Assembly (NCBI RefSeq): GCF_030297595.1
Contig: NZ_AP028138.1
Span: 744,001-808,000, forward strand
Direction: 5' to 3'
DNA: 64,000 nt
DNA from: Polynucleobacter sp. HIN7
GTDB lineage: Bacteria > Pseudomonadota > Gammaproteobacteria > Burkholderiales > Burkholderiaceae
Under the pieces are notes generated by a model, which saw nothing but the letters and a program-made list of their open reading frames with translations, did not search any database and was not told the DNA's origin. The first letter of the stretch is position 1. Each line of letters starts with the position of its first letter. Shown here piece after piece: positions 49,831 through 57,434 of this stretch. Made by a program: the position numbers and the translations under genes.

Positions 49831-50075
49831 CCGTTCAGCCAACGGGTTATATCCCTCAGTTCGGTCCAGATCAGAAGATAACGTCGCTTTGTAAGAACTG
49901 CCTCGAGCTCAACATAGTTTTTCGGAATCGTTTGGTCGCTCGGCAATTGCGGATCATGGACCCTGCTCACCAGAAAATGCTTCTCTCGATGTTGAGGGAT
50001 GACCGCCGTCCACTTCGTGAGTAATAATTTTTTATTCGAGAGAGGGCGCTTTTGCGACTTGTCGGGTGGGGCCAT
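49821..50075 (-). CDS. small Trp-rich protein, TIGR02450-like
   Basis: An 84-residue protein. The segment KKLLLTKWTAVIPQHREKHFLVSRV (about residues 15-39) matches the conserved core of the TIGR02450 Trp-rich family, and LEAVLTKRRYLLIWTELRDITRWLNGWQ supplies the C-terminal W residues. No biochemical role is established. Its 3' end overlaps the PIN-domain gene, so the two are probably co-translated. Confidence 0.78.
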   Translation of the reverse strand: MAPPDKSQKRPLSNKKLLLTKWTAVIPQHREKHFLVSRVHDPQLPSDQTIPKNYVELEAVLTKRRYLLIWTELRDITRWLNGWQ

Positions 50076-50122
50076 GATTATTCCTTATACTCGATTCTAA
50101 TCATTCCTATAAAGAGAAAACC

Positions 50123-50491
50123 ATGACCTTATTCATGCTGACCTGGGCAATTACGTCCTTATCCCTATGGGCGGCGACCTATGTATTTGATGGTTTGCAA
50201 TTTAATGATTCTGGAGCATTAATTATTTCTGCTCTTGTCTTGGGCCTTGCTAACGCCATCGTCCGTCCTTTATTGATCCTATTTACCTTACCGCTTACTA
50301 TCCTAAGTCTTGGATTCTTCTTACTGGTGATTAATGCCTTGGTACTGATGCTGGTTGCTCAGGTGGTCAACGGTTTTATCCTCTCCGGATTTTGGACCGC
50401 CTTCTTTGCCAGCATCTTTATTGCCATTCTGAACGCCATCATCGGTTCCTTATTTAGCATCAATCGCATCAAAATTGAGCGCATCCGCTAA
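50123..50491 (+). CDS. holin-like membrane protein, phage_holin_4_2 (PF04020) type
   Basis: A 122-residue protein with four transmembrane segments; LIISALVLGLANAIVRPLLILFTLPLTILSLGFFLLVINALVLML is the family core. Despite the family name these are common chromosomal membrane proteins, and no phage genes are nearby. AAAGAGAAAACC lies before the ATG. Its 3' end overlaps the next gene by 17 bp. Confidence 0.87.
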   Translation: MTLFMLTWAITSLSLWAATYVFDGLQFNDSGALIISALVLGLANAIVRPLLILFTLPLTILSLGFFLLVINALVLMLVAQVVNGFILSGFWTAFFASIFIAILNAIIGSLFSINRIKIERIR

Positions 50492-51254
50492 GCATCCTGC
50501 CTTCGTAGTTGAGGTGCCCTATACCACCTCGCCAAAGATGAGCCGGTATGCAGGCCCATTAATGGATGCTCATCCGGACCCTCGTTATTTAGAAGCTAAG
50601 AACCATGAGCTTGCTCTTCTTGGGTCTGAGTTATGTGCCCAGCAGGACGCCGAGCAAACGCGGGAACTGATTTCTAAAGCGGCATCAGATCTCAATTTGC
50701 CAGAAGCCAGAACTATTCGGAAGATTGAGGATTTGGCGCTATGCATCAATGAGGACGTTGCGCTGTTGGAGGACGATATCCTCACGGCCATTTGCTTTTG
50801 CTTTCCCAGTAGTTGGATACCCGCTAAACGTCTTGGCATGCCACTTGCACAAATTCATCATCCGGTTGCCGATGGGGAACGGTTGGTGCAGGCTAGCCCC
50901 AAAATAGCCCATGTCATGAGCGATCCTCAGCAAGGATCCTTTCGGCGTTTTGTCTGGACGATTAGCAATAGTCCCGAACTCAGTCAACATCCATCACGAA
51001 AGTCAAATGCAACACCACAAAGGATCGATGATCTGTATTACCGCTTAGAAACTCAAACCACCATGCCAATCAATACCTCTCAGGGAAGAGCCAGTCTATT
51101 TCTTGTGAAGGTTGAGGTTTGCCCATTGATGGTGTTTTGGCAAAACCCAGAACAACGCGCTCAAATCTGTGCGAGTATTCAATCGATGAGTGAAGCGGTA
51201 TTGGAGTACAAAAATTTACACTCGATTAAAGCCTTACTACTTCAGAATGGGTGA
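50475..51254 (+). CDS. heme-dependent oxidative N-demethylase alpha-like protein (DUF3445)
   Basis: A 259-residue protein of the DUF3445 family. ICFCFPSSWIPAKRLGMPLAQIHHPVADGERLV (about 106-138) and SFRRFVWTISNSPELSQHPSR (about 155-175) are family hallmarks; FLVKVEVCPL is near the end. Characterised members oxidatively demethylate amines such as dimethylamine together with other subunits. Those partner subunits are not in this window, so the activity here is open. The TTG start overlaps the holin-like gene by 17 bp. Confidence 0.8.
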   Translation: MSASAKHPAFVVEVPYTTSPKMSRYAGPLMDAHPDPRYLEAKNHELALLGSELCAQQDAEQTRELISKAASDLNLPEARTIRKIEDLALCINEDVALLEDDILTAICFCFPSSWIPAKRLGMPLAQIHHPVADGERLVQASPKIAHVMSDPQQGSFRRFVWTISNSPELSQHPSRKSNATPQRIDDLYYRLETQTTMPINTSQGRASLFLVKVEVCPLMVFWQNPEQRAQICASIQSMSEAVLEYKNLHSIKALLLQNG

Positions 51255-51271
51255 TTGAATAGGGTTATGAA

Positions 51272-51412
51272 ATGGAAAGTTTTGGACCGATTATTCTGAT
51301 TGAGGTCATCCTCGTATTTGGAGGGGTGCTACTCTTTGCATGTTGGCAATTGCGCGATCTCAAGAAAGAACGCGAGAAGGATCAAAAAAAGAGGGAAGAG
51401 GATAAATCCTAA
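51272..51412 (+). CDS. short single-span membrane protein, unknown
   Basis: A 46-residue frame. MESFGPIILIEVILVFGGVLLFACWQLRDLKKEREKDQKKREEDKS has one transmembrane helix (about 6-25) followed by a highly charged cytoplasmic tail. It lies 17 bp after the DUF3445 gene. Composition and placement look genuine, but the ribosome-binding site is weak. Confidence 0.55.
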   Translation: MESFGPIILIEVILVFGGVLLFACWQLRDLKKEREKDQKKREEDKS

Positions 51413-51487
51413 GCATATTGCACTGCATCGATAGACATCATCTCAAATACTTGCTAAAACTTAGAATTACACTAAGATGAACTGACT

Positions 51488-51868
51488 GTGCCAAAACCAG
51501 CCACAAAATACTTCCCTGAAGAGAGCTACACCGAACTCGATATGGTCAGTCTGTCCTACGTCAGTGATGTAACCGAAGAGTTTGGCATTTTGGCATTGAT
51601 GCAGCTAGTAGATAAGGCATCACGTCGCAATAAGAGCTTAAACATTACTGGTGTTTTATCCTTTGATAACGGTCGCTTTGGTCAAATATTGGAGGGTAAG
51701 CACAAGGATGTGGAATTGCTTTGGGAGGCTATCCAGCGTGATCCACGTCACTCGAATGTAGTATCGCTCGGCATGAAGCGCATCAATTCTAGGCGCTTTG
51801 CAAACTGGTCCATGCGTCTGTGTGGCCGAGAAGAAATTACTTCTGCTAATCCCGACATCAAGCTCTAA
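51488..51868 (+). CDS. BLUF-domain blue-light photoreceptor (stand-alone)
   Basis: A 126-residue single-domain BLUF protein. The flavin-contact residues are kept: Tyr24 in LSYVSD, Asn48 in ASRRNKSLNITG, Gln66 in GRFGQILEG and Trp107 in FANWSM; RDPRHSNVVSLG is also typical. BLUF domains bind FAD and shift hydrogen bonding at the Gln on blue light. There is no output domain, so it must signal through a partner. The GTG at 51488 is the only start that keeps Tyr24. Neighbours give no clear partner. Confidence 0.88.
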   Translation: MPKPATKYFPEESYTELDMVSLSYVSDVTEEFGILALMQLVDKASRRNKSLNITGVLSFDNGRFGQILEGKHKDVELLWEAIQRDPRHSNVVSLGMKRINSRRFANWSMRLCGREEITSANPDIKL

Positions 51869-52258
51869 TTATTTTTGTAACTCGCATTGCATGATGGGAT
51901 ATCCATCTTGCAAGCTTGCCTGCACATACTGATCGGTCTTTGATACATACACCTTCACCCCTTTGCCGTCGCCAATATTGTTGACATTGGTAAAGAGTGC
52001 GGTCTTACTGTCAATCCGTTTTAAGCTTGCAATCGTGGTCGGTTCACCGATGCTAAATTTAGAGCCCGTCCAGCGGTCGGGTCGAATGAAGTCGCCCTTA
52101 ACCAGTTTGCCGCGGTAGGTCTTCATATAAATACAATCTTTTTGATTGAGGATCAAATCGACTGGATCATCTTTACGGTCAAACCAGCTTGCTTGTAATA
52201 AGGAACTTGATAGAAGTAGCATCACGCACAATAAAGGGTTGATCAAGCGCTTCTTCAT
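51869..52258 (-). CDS. small exported protein, unknown function
   Basis: A 129-residue protein with a signal peptide (MKKRLINPLLCVMLLLSSSLLQASWFDR, cleavage near LQA-SWF). The mature part is a compact, charged domain (LNQKDCIYMKTYRGKLVKGDFIRPDRWTGSKFSI...) with two Cys (in KDCIYM and IMQCELQK) that could form a disulfide. No family is recognised. It stops one base past the BLUF gene, on the opposite strand. Confidence 0.7.
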   Translation of the reverse strand: MKKRLINPLLCVMLLLSSSLLQASWFDRKDDPVDLILNQKDCIYMKTYRGKLVKGDFIRPDRWTGSKFSIGEPTTIASLKRIDSKTALFTNVNNIGDGKGVKVYVSKTDQYVQASLQDGYPIMQCELQK

Positions 52259-52273
52259 GATGCGAGAATTAGA

Positions 52274-52657
52274 TCAATTGAGAACCTTATAGCCACGACC
52301 CACTAGGCATTTCTTGACGATGGCCTCTTGGGATTCATTTCCCTTATAAGCGCCACCCGCACCGCCGATCACCGCACCGGCTCCTGCAGCCTGAACAATC
52401 TCCGTGCGATTACCGCCGGTAACCAGTCCTAGCAAACCCCCCACGACAGCACCCGCGCCTGCACCCTTCGCAGCGGTACCACCCATACCACTTGCTTCCT
52501 TGGCATAGTTTTGACATTCGGCAAGATCTTTTTCATAGCGCGCTTCGTTGACACCTTTCATGTCCACTATTGGGCGCACATCAGCGCCAGCACAGGCAGC
52601 CACCACCACTGCTGTTAGGGGAATGAGATAGATCTTGCTTGCCTGATGAAGTTTCAA
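52274..52657 (-). CDS. glycine-zipper lipoprotein
   Basis: A 127-residue protein. The hydrophobic N-terminus ends in AVVVAAC, a plausible lipobox. RYEKDLAECQNYAKEASG precedes two Gly-zipper helices (AAKGAGAGAVVGGLLGLVTGG and AAGAGAVIGGAGGAYKG), as in Rickettsia 17-kDa-like and OmpA-associated envelope proteins. The Gly-zippers probably lie in or across a membrane. It reads with the exported protein just downstream (15 bp). Confidence 0.8.
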   Translation of the reverse strand: MKLHQASKIYLIPLTAVVVAACAGADVRPIVDMKGVNEARYEKDLAECQNYAKEASGMGGTAAKGAGAGAVVGGLLGLVTGGNRTEIVQAAGAGAVIGGAGGAYKGNESQEAIVKKCLVGRGYKVLN

Positions 52658-52715
52658 GTAATTCCCTCCTAAATCATTAAATCAAAGGTCATCGTGATCG
52701 TCAAGGATTGCGTGA

Positions 52716-53129
52716 TCAAGCCCTAAACCGCCCATCTTTAATGCTTTCTAAGCCCCGTGGATCAAGTTGATAGAGATAAACCCAAGCGATTTGCCATTCC
52801 GATGTTCCAATGAGATGGATGGAGCGCAATACGCGTTGATATTCATGGGGGCTTGGATCGTCGGGCGAACATTCTTCATACCGATCAACCACATCCAGTA
52901 ATTGCATGTCGTTTAGGCGCCAGAGCTCTCCATAAACCCAAGATTCTGCAAACTGGTTTGACTCGCTGGGTCGATCTGTTGCGCCGGGATACCAGGATAT
53001 TCGATAGAGTAGACCAGGCATCTGCGCAGCACCTACGCAATGGGCCCCCGCATGAAATTGCATGGCGTTGGGATGAGTAAAGGTGCTCATCAAGGTTCCA
53101 TAAACAAATAGAAGATCGGAGCGCATCAT
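52716..53129 (-). CDS. gamma-glutamylcyclotransferase-family protein
   Basis: A 137-residue GGCT/AIG2-like protein. VYGTLMS near residue 9 is the phosphate/substrate-binding glycine loop, and DVVDRYEECSPDDPSPHEYQRVL places the catalytic acidic residue in the usual region. These proteins cyclise gamma-glutamyl amines or related substrates; the true substrate is not shown by sequence. It is flanked by short gaps without recognisable sites. Confidence 0.85.
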   Translation of the reverse strand: MMRSDLLFVYGTLMSTFTHPNAMQFHAGAHCVGAAQMPGLLYRISWYPGATDRPSESNQFAESWVYGELWRLNDMQLLDVVDRYEECSPDDPSPHEYQRVLRSIHLIGTSEWQIAWVYLYQLDPRGLESIKDGRFRA

Positions 53130-53209
53130 TATTTACATGGAAACCCTAATAGGAGGAAGTAAAAAGCCTATTCACAATCAATCTTAATCGATCAAAAAGG
53201 TGCATCAAG

Positions 53210-53638
53210 ATGAAAACCGTTAGTCAGTTGCTCGCAGAGAAACATCACCGAATCGAAACTATTGCTCCCAATGTACATGTGTTTGATGCCCTAAAACTCA
53301 TGCTCGAGAAAGACATTGGCTCGCTGTTGGTAATTGAGTTTGGTAACCTAGTCGGCATTTTCACTGAGCGTGATTACGCCCGTAAATTAGTTCTACAGGG
53401 CAAAAGCTCACAAAATACTTTAGTGCGAGATGTCATGAGTACCAAACTAATTACAGTAAAACCAGCAGATACCCTGGACTACTGTATGCAACTCGTGACA
53501 GAAAAGCGCATTCGCCATCTCCCAGTATTGGATGGCGGCCGCTTGATTGGCATGCTATCGATTGGGGATTTGCTCAAAGCTGCACTCGCAGAACAAGCTG
53601 CTACGATTGCGCAACTTGAGGCGTATATTAATTCTTAA
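53210..53638 (+). CDS. tandem CBS-domain protein
   Basis: A 142-residue protein consisting of two CBS motifs (about residues 1-65 and 76-138) with FDALKLMLEKDIGSLLVIEFGNLVGIFTERDYARKLVLQG and VKPADTLDYCMQLVTEKRIRHLPVLDGGRLIGMLSIGDLLKAAL. CBS pairs bind adenine nucleotides and act as energy or ligand sensors. No output domain is present. The stop overlaps by 4 bp the stop of the convergent decarboxylase-like gene. Confidence 0.9.
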   Translation: MKTVSQLLAEKHHRIETIAPNVHVFDALKLMLEKDIGSLLVIEFGNLVGIFTERDYARKLVLQGKSSQNTLVRDVMSTKLITVKPADTLDYCMQLVTEKRIRHLPVLDGGRLIGMLSIGDLLKAALAEQAATIAQLEAYINS

Positions 53639-54012
53639 AGCCCCATTTCTTTAAAGACGTCTTTGGCGGTACGAAAGCTATCAATGGCTGCCGGAACGCC
53701 GCAATAGATTGCCGATTGTAAAAAGATCTCTGCAATCTCATCTTTGGTCAAGCCATTATTGATTGCCCCCTTAACATGCAATTTGAGTTCATGGGGTCGA
53801 TTGAGTGCGGTGAGCATCGCTAAATTAACAATGCTGCGGGTTTTGCGATCAAGGCCAGGCCGATTCCAAATTTCATTCCAGCAGTATTCAGTTACTAACT
53901 CTTGGAGCGGTAAGTTGAACGAATCGGCATTGCGAATCGCTTGATCCACGTACTCGGCACCGAGTACCTCACGACGGGTTTTTAATCCTTTTTCAAAAGC
54001 ATCACGATTCAT
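53635..54012 (-). CDS. carboxymuconolactone decarboxylase-family protein
   Basis: A 125-residue CMD-fold protein, WNRPGLDRKTRSIVNLAMLTALNRPHELKLHVKGAINNGLTKDEIAEIFLQSAIYCGVPAAIDSF. It lacks the CxxC of AhpD-type members, so it is not a peroxidase adaptor and is closer to PcaC-like 4-carboxymuconolactone decarboxylase. No other protocatechuate genes are near, so the pathway role is uncertain. Confidence 0.85.
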   Translation of the reverse strand: MNRDAFEKGLKTRREVLGAEYVDQAIRNADSFNLPLQELVTEYCWNEIWNRPGLDRKTRSIVNLAMLTALNRPHELKLHVKGAINNGLTKDEIAEIFLQSAIYCGVPAAIDSFRTAKDVFKEMGL

Positions 54013-54057
54013 GACTGTCTCCTTAGTAATTTACTAAACAGCAGTATAGTAATAGGC

Positions 54058-54324
54058 ATGAATACTCGTTTGATTCCCGGAATTCTGATCATGGCAGTAG
54101 GCCTATCAGCCTGCGGAACCCCAGAAAGTGGCTTTCGGGTGGTTCAACGTTCTGACGGCATGATTGGTGTGCAGGCTGTGAAGGGAGCCAAAGAGATCGA
54201 GGCGCAAGAGCTGGCGACTAAAGAGTGTAAAAAGAATGGAAAATCCGTCGCCCGCATTTCAGAGGCCCGCACCACTCACAATGACAAATTTCCAATGGTT
54301 TATATTTATCAATGTCTGCGCTAG
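54058..54324 (+). CDS. small lipoprotein, unknown function
   Basis: An 88-residue protein. The signal sequence ends with LSAC (about residue 19). The mature domain (FRVVQRSDGMIGVQAVKGAKEIEAQELATKECKKNGKSVARISEART...VYIYQCLR) has two Cys and the alternating pattern of a small beta-rich envelope domain. It is divergent from the decarboxylase-like gene. The family was not recognised. Confidence 0.7.
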   Translation: MNTRLIPGILIMAVGLSACGTPESGFRVVQRSDGMIGVQAVKGAKEIEAQELATKECKKNGKSVARISEARTTHNDKFPMVYIYQCLR

Positions 54325-54346
54325 TCATACCTAGCGACCTAATCTA

Positions 54347-54991
54347 ATGTCGATTCACACTCATACCCAAACCATTCCACTATTTCCACTGGGAACCACC
54401 TTATTCCCTGATGGAGTGATGCTGCTCAAAATCTTTGAAGTGCGCTACCTCGATATGGTCAAACAGTGTGTGCGCGAGGGTTCTGGCTTTGGTGTGGTTA
54501 CCCTAAACAGTGGGGACGAGGTGCGTATGCCAGGTCAAGAGGTTGGATTTAATTCAGTAGGAACCTTTGCCCGGATTAAAGAATTTGATCCGGTACAACC
54601 TAGTCTCTTCATGATTCAATGCCAAGGGGAGCAGCGCTTTCGTGTGAAAACCAGTGAAACCAAACGCAATGGCTTAATTGTTGCCGAGGTTGATTTCATC
54701 GAAGAGGATGCTTTTATGGAGGTCCCAGAGGATCTCAAAATTGCCTCTACCGTATTGGGTAAAGTAATTCAGTCCTTTAAAGAGCAGGGCGCAGCCCTTG
54801 GGAAGGAGCTGCCCTTTAGTAAACCATATCGCTTTAACGAATGCGGCTGGGTCGCCAATCGCTGGTGCGAGCTCTTGCAATTAAGTCCTGGCCAGAAGCA
54901 ATTTTTCTTAGAACAAGAGAGTCCTCGTCTTCGGTTGGATCTGATTCATGAACTACTAGAAGAGATGGGCGTCTATAAAGCCGTTAAGTAA
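54347..54991 (+). CDS. LON peptidase substrate-binding domain protein
   Basis: A 214-residue protein with the N-terminal LON substrate-binding fold (PF02190): TIPLFPLGTTLFPDGVMLLKIFEVRYLDMVKQCVREGSGFGVV, then VGTFARIKEFD and GEQRFRV. There is no ATPase or protease domain, so it is the stand-alone type. Its client or partner is unknown. It is followed 2 bp later by an Smr-domain gene and then DUF6352, all rightward. Confidence 0.87.
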   Translation: MSIHTHTQTIPLFPLGTTLFPDGVMLLKIFEVRYLDMVKQCVREGSGFGVVTLNSGDEVRMPGQEVGFNSVGTFARIKEFDPVQPSLFMIQCQGEQRFRVKTSETKRNGLIVAEVDFIEEDAFMEVPEDLKIASTVLGKVIQSFKEQGAALGKELPFSKPYRFNECGWVANRWCELLQLSPGQKQFFLEQESPRLRLDLIHELLEEMGVYKAVK

Positions 54992-54993
54992 GC

Positions 54994-55446
54994 ATGAGCT
55001 ATTCCTACGAATGCTCGGTTTGTGGGAACGCCCGTCCCGTCACTGGCGAATGCCCATTTTGTAATACACCAATTGCACCGCTTGCACACTCCGATACTGA
55101 CGTCATTAACCTTGAGCTGGATAGCCCTTCGAGCGATGAAGCCCTTGATCAACTAACGCATTACATTCGGGCTGCCAGTGAGGCTCACATTCGGGCTTTG
55201 GTTGTAATTCATGGTTATGGCTCGAGTGGGAAGGGTGGCAATATCCGCAAAAAGGTTCGTGAGGCTTTGGAACATAATTATTTTGCGGATCGTGTGAGCG
55301 AGTATTATCACGGTGAGGATCTTCGGCATCAATCGGACTTATATCGTGACGTAATTAAGCGCCGACCTGGTTTAAAGAAGCACTTCAAATTGTTTAAAGA
55401 GGGTAATGCTGGAATGACCTTATTAATGATGCACTCACAGCCCTAA
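54994..55446 (+). CDS. Smr (MutS2-like) domain protein with zinc-ribbon
   Basis: A 150-residue protein. The N-terminus holds a C7xxC10...C20xxC23 zinc ribbon (CSVCGNARPVTGECPFC). Residues about 50-115 are an Smr domain: LTHYIRAASEAHIRALVVIHGYGSSGKGGNIRKKVREAL, with the HGYGSG-like HGYGSSGKG loop. Smr domains act as nicking nucleases or RNA endonucleases. The LON-domain gene is 2 bp upstream. Confidence 0.82.
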   Translation: MSYSYECSVCGNARPVTGECPFCNTPIAPLAHSDTDVINLELDSPSSDEALDQLTHYIRAASEAHIRALVVIHGYGSSGKGGNIRKKVREALEHNYFADRVSEYYHGEDLRHQSDLYRDVIKRRPGLKKHFKLFKEGNAGMTLLMMHSQP

Positions 55447-55451
55447 GAGCA

Positions 55452-56468
55452 ATGCCAAACTATTGGTCCACCAGCGGTTTTGATACATTGAAAGTGAATG
55501 CGGATCACCATCTGGTGGTGACCGATGACTTTCTGAGAACCTATCTTGCTCGCCCGGAGCTGAGTCTCATTCCACAGTCGTGCGCTCATGAACGAGCGGT
55601 CCATGAGCGTCTATTGAATTCACCACGCGAAGAAATTAGCCAAGCTGAGATCCAGCAAATCGCCGATCACGATGTGCAGGTTAACTATGAAATTTGGTTT
55701 CGCTACCGAGCTAAATTATTAGCCGCAAGCTCCCTTGAGCACTTTTACATGAGTCTGTTTCAGGGGAAGGGAGTCGATGTCCCACCTTTATTTGTGAGTC
55801 AGCTCACTCAAATTTTCCTTCGGCATATATTGGGTGAGAACCCAGACCCTTACGAACTAAGGATGGCAGAGTTCTTCTTTCGCACCCAAAAGGTCAGCAT
55901 TCTGGAGGGTGGTGTTTTAATGGCAGCAGACCATGAAACGATTGAGCGAAATGCACAGGCTTCTGACTTTGGCAATATTGTTGATCTGTTGAAGAATCAA
56001 TCACTGGCTGCTCGTACGATCGACTTGGATGTATTGCATCCCGATAATGCCAAGTCCTATTGGGGTCGCGATGAGTTTTATGATTTTGCAGTCCAGCTCA
56101 ATTTCGATCAGCCTGCATTACCTGCCTTGGCGCGTCTTCTAGAAAAATGGATCAAGCATTTTTTAGGGATCGATACAGCGATTACCCCATTGAAGGAGAT
56201 CGCCGACTCCAAATGGGTTTGGCATGTTGGCTTAGATGCTGCAGCGACTGAGATTCTGAATGGTTTGTACCAAGAGCAGAGTCTTGATGAAAGTGTTCTT
56301 AACCGCTTAATTTGCCTCTTTAAGCTCGAATTCAAGGACCTGAGCCCAGTGCTTAGCCAGGTTCGAGGCAAACCCGTGTATTTGGGTCTGGCAATGAACG
56401 ATCAGTCTCAGATTAAGCTCAAGCCCCAGAACCTCTTATTTAATCTTCCCTTAAGCCCTGTTTCGTAA
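55452..56468 (+). CDS. DUF6352-family protein
   Basis: A 338-residue soluble protein. The N-terminal YWSTSGFDTLKVNADHHLVVTDDFLRTYLARPELSLIPQSCAHERAVHERLL and the LVSQLTQIFLRHILGE-like segment match the betaproteobacterial DUF6352 family. It is helix-rich, has no signal peptide, and no catalytic motif is obvious. It follows the Smr gene by 5 bp. Confidence 0.75.
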   Translation: MPNYWSTSGFDTLKVNADHHLVVTDDFLRTYLARPELSLIPQSCAHERAVHERLLNSPREEISQAEIQQIADHDVQVNYEIWFRYRAKLLAASSLEHFYMSLFQGKGVDVPPLFVSQLTQIFLRHILGENPDPYELRMAEFFFRTQKVSILEGGVLMAADHETIERNAQASDFGNIVDLLKNQSLAARTIDLDVLHPDNAKSYWGRDEFYDFAVQLNFDQPALPALARLLEKWIKHFLGIDTAITPLKEIADSKWVWHVGLDAAATEILNGLYQEQSLDESVLNRLICLFKLEFKDLSPVLSQVRGKPVYLGLAMNDQSQIKLKPQNLLFNLPLSPVS

Positions 56469-56490
56469 GCACTTTTTTCTATTCCGTCTG

Positions 56491-56519
56491 TTGCAGCGCA
56501 ATAGAATTTAGGGTATACT
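56491..56519 (+). promoter_or_regulatory. sigma-70-like promoter for the small ORF at 56548
   Basis: TTGCAG (56491-56496), a 17-bp spacer, then TATACT (56514-56519, five of six matches to TATAAT), with an AGGAG ribosome-binding site at 56537 and an ATG at 56548. Confidence 0.55.
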
Positions 56520-56547
56520 ATTAGGTATAAACCCTTAGGAGAAGAAA

Positions 56548-56724
56548 ATGACTACAACGACTATCAAACCCACTTTGGCTGCCGGTTCAATTGGAGCTAG
56601 CGCCGGATCAAATTCTGGTATCTTGGCAACAATCCTTAAAACCTTGCGCATGCTTGGCAAGGCCTGGGAAGAGTCCAGAGTGGAATATAAAAAACGTGCC
56701 ATCTTAGGTGGCGGTTGGGAATAA
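56548..56724 (+). CDS. small protein of unknown function
   Basis: A 58-residue frame with a strong AGGAGAAG site and a good promoter just upstream. The N-terminal half is Thr/Gly/Ser/Ala-rich and low in charge (TTTTIKPTLAAGSIGASAGSNSG), the C-terminal half amphipathic and basic (ILKTLRMLGKAWEESRVEYKKRAILGGGWE). It lies directly against the start of the DsbA-like gene, whose TTG immediately follows its stop. No family is recognised. Confidence 0.65.
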   Translation: MTTTTIKPTLAAGSIGASAGSNSGILATILKTLRMLGKAWEESRVEYKKRAILGGGWE

Positions 56725-57381
56725 TTGAAACCTGTCCGTATTGACTTTGTATCCGATATCGCCTGTCCTTGGTGTGCCGTTGGCTTAGCATCCCTAGAAC
56801 AGGCGTTAAAAGAAGTCGGAAGTGAAGTCAGTACGGAAATTCAGTTTCAACCCTTTGAATTAAACCCTCATATGCCCCCAGGCGGGCAAGATGTCTTTGA
56901 GCATCTCACCGAGAAGTACGGCACGACCATTACTCAGGTCAAGGCCAATCAAGAGAAAATCTATCAGCGTGCTGCTGAACTAGGATTTCCATTTCATCCC
57001 GAAGGTCGCAAGCGGGTCTACAACACCTTCAATGCCCATCGTCTATTACATTGGGCCATGGTGGAATTTGATCTCGATGCCCAGCATCGTCTCAAAAAAG
57101 AGCTTCTCAAGAGTTACTTCACCTTAGCAGTTGATATGGATCAGCACGAACAGCTGCTAGAAGCAGTTGAGCGTGCTCAATTACCAGCCGGGCGCGCTCG
57201 AGAAGTTCTCGCCTCTGATGAGTTCGCAAAGGATGTGAAAGACCAAGAGCAAAAATACCATCAGCTTGGCGTGCACTCGGTACCCTCGATCATTCTGAAC
57301 AATCAATTCATTATTCAGGGTGCACAATCCCCAGAGCTCTTTGCGGAAGCTCTGCGTGATTGCGCCAATGGCGTGATCTAA
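56725..57381 (+). CDS. DsbA-family oxidoreductase, FrnE-like
   Basis: A 218-residue protein with a thioredoxin-fold active site C14-P-W-C17 (DIACPWCAVGL) and a DsbA-type helical insert. LGVHSVPSIILNNQFIIQGAQSPELFAEAL supplies the cis-Pro loop. FrnE-like proteins lack a signal peptide and are cytoplasmic. GGTGG precedes the TTG start, which follows the stop of the small ORF. Confidence 0.88.
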   Translation: MKPVRIDFVSDIACPWCAVGLASLEQALKEVGSEVSTEIQFQPFELNPHMPPGGQDVFEHLTEKYGTTITQVKANQEKIYQRAAELGFPFHPEGRKRVYNTFNAHRLLHWAMVEFDLDAQHRLKKELLKSYFTLAVDMDQHEQLLEAVERAQLPAGRAREVLASDEFAKDVKDQEQKYHQLGVHSVPSIILNNQFIIQGAQSPELFAEALRDCANGVI

Positions 57382-57434
57382 ATCCCAGCACTTCTAATGA
57401 ATACAATGACGGTATTCATTTTGGAGGGTAGCTC

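Noticed and set aside
50123..50491. Possible prophage remnant because of a holin-like protein
   Set aside because: PF04020-type proteins are ordinary chromosomal membrane proteins; no lysis, integrase or capsid genes are nearby.
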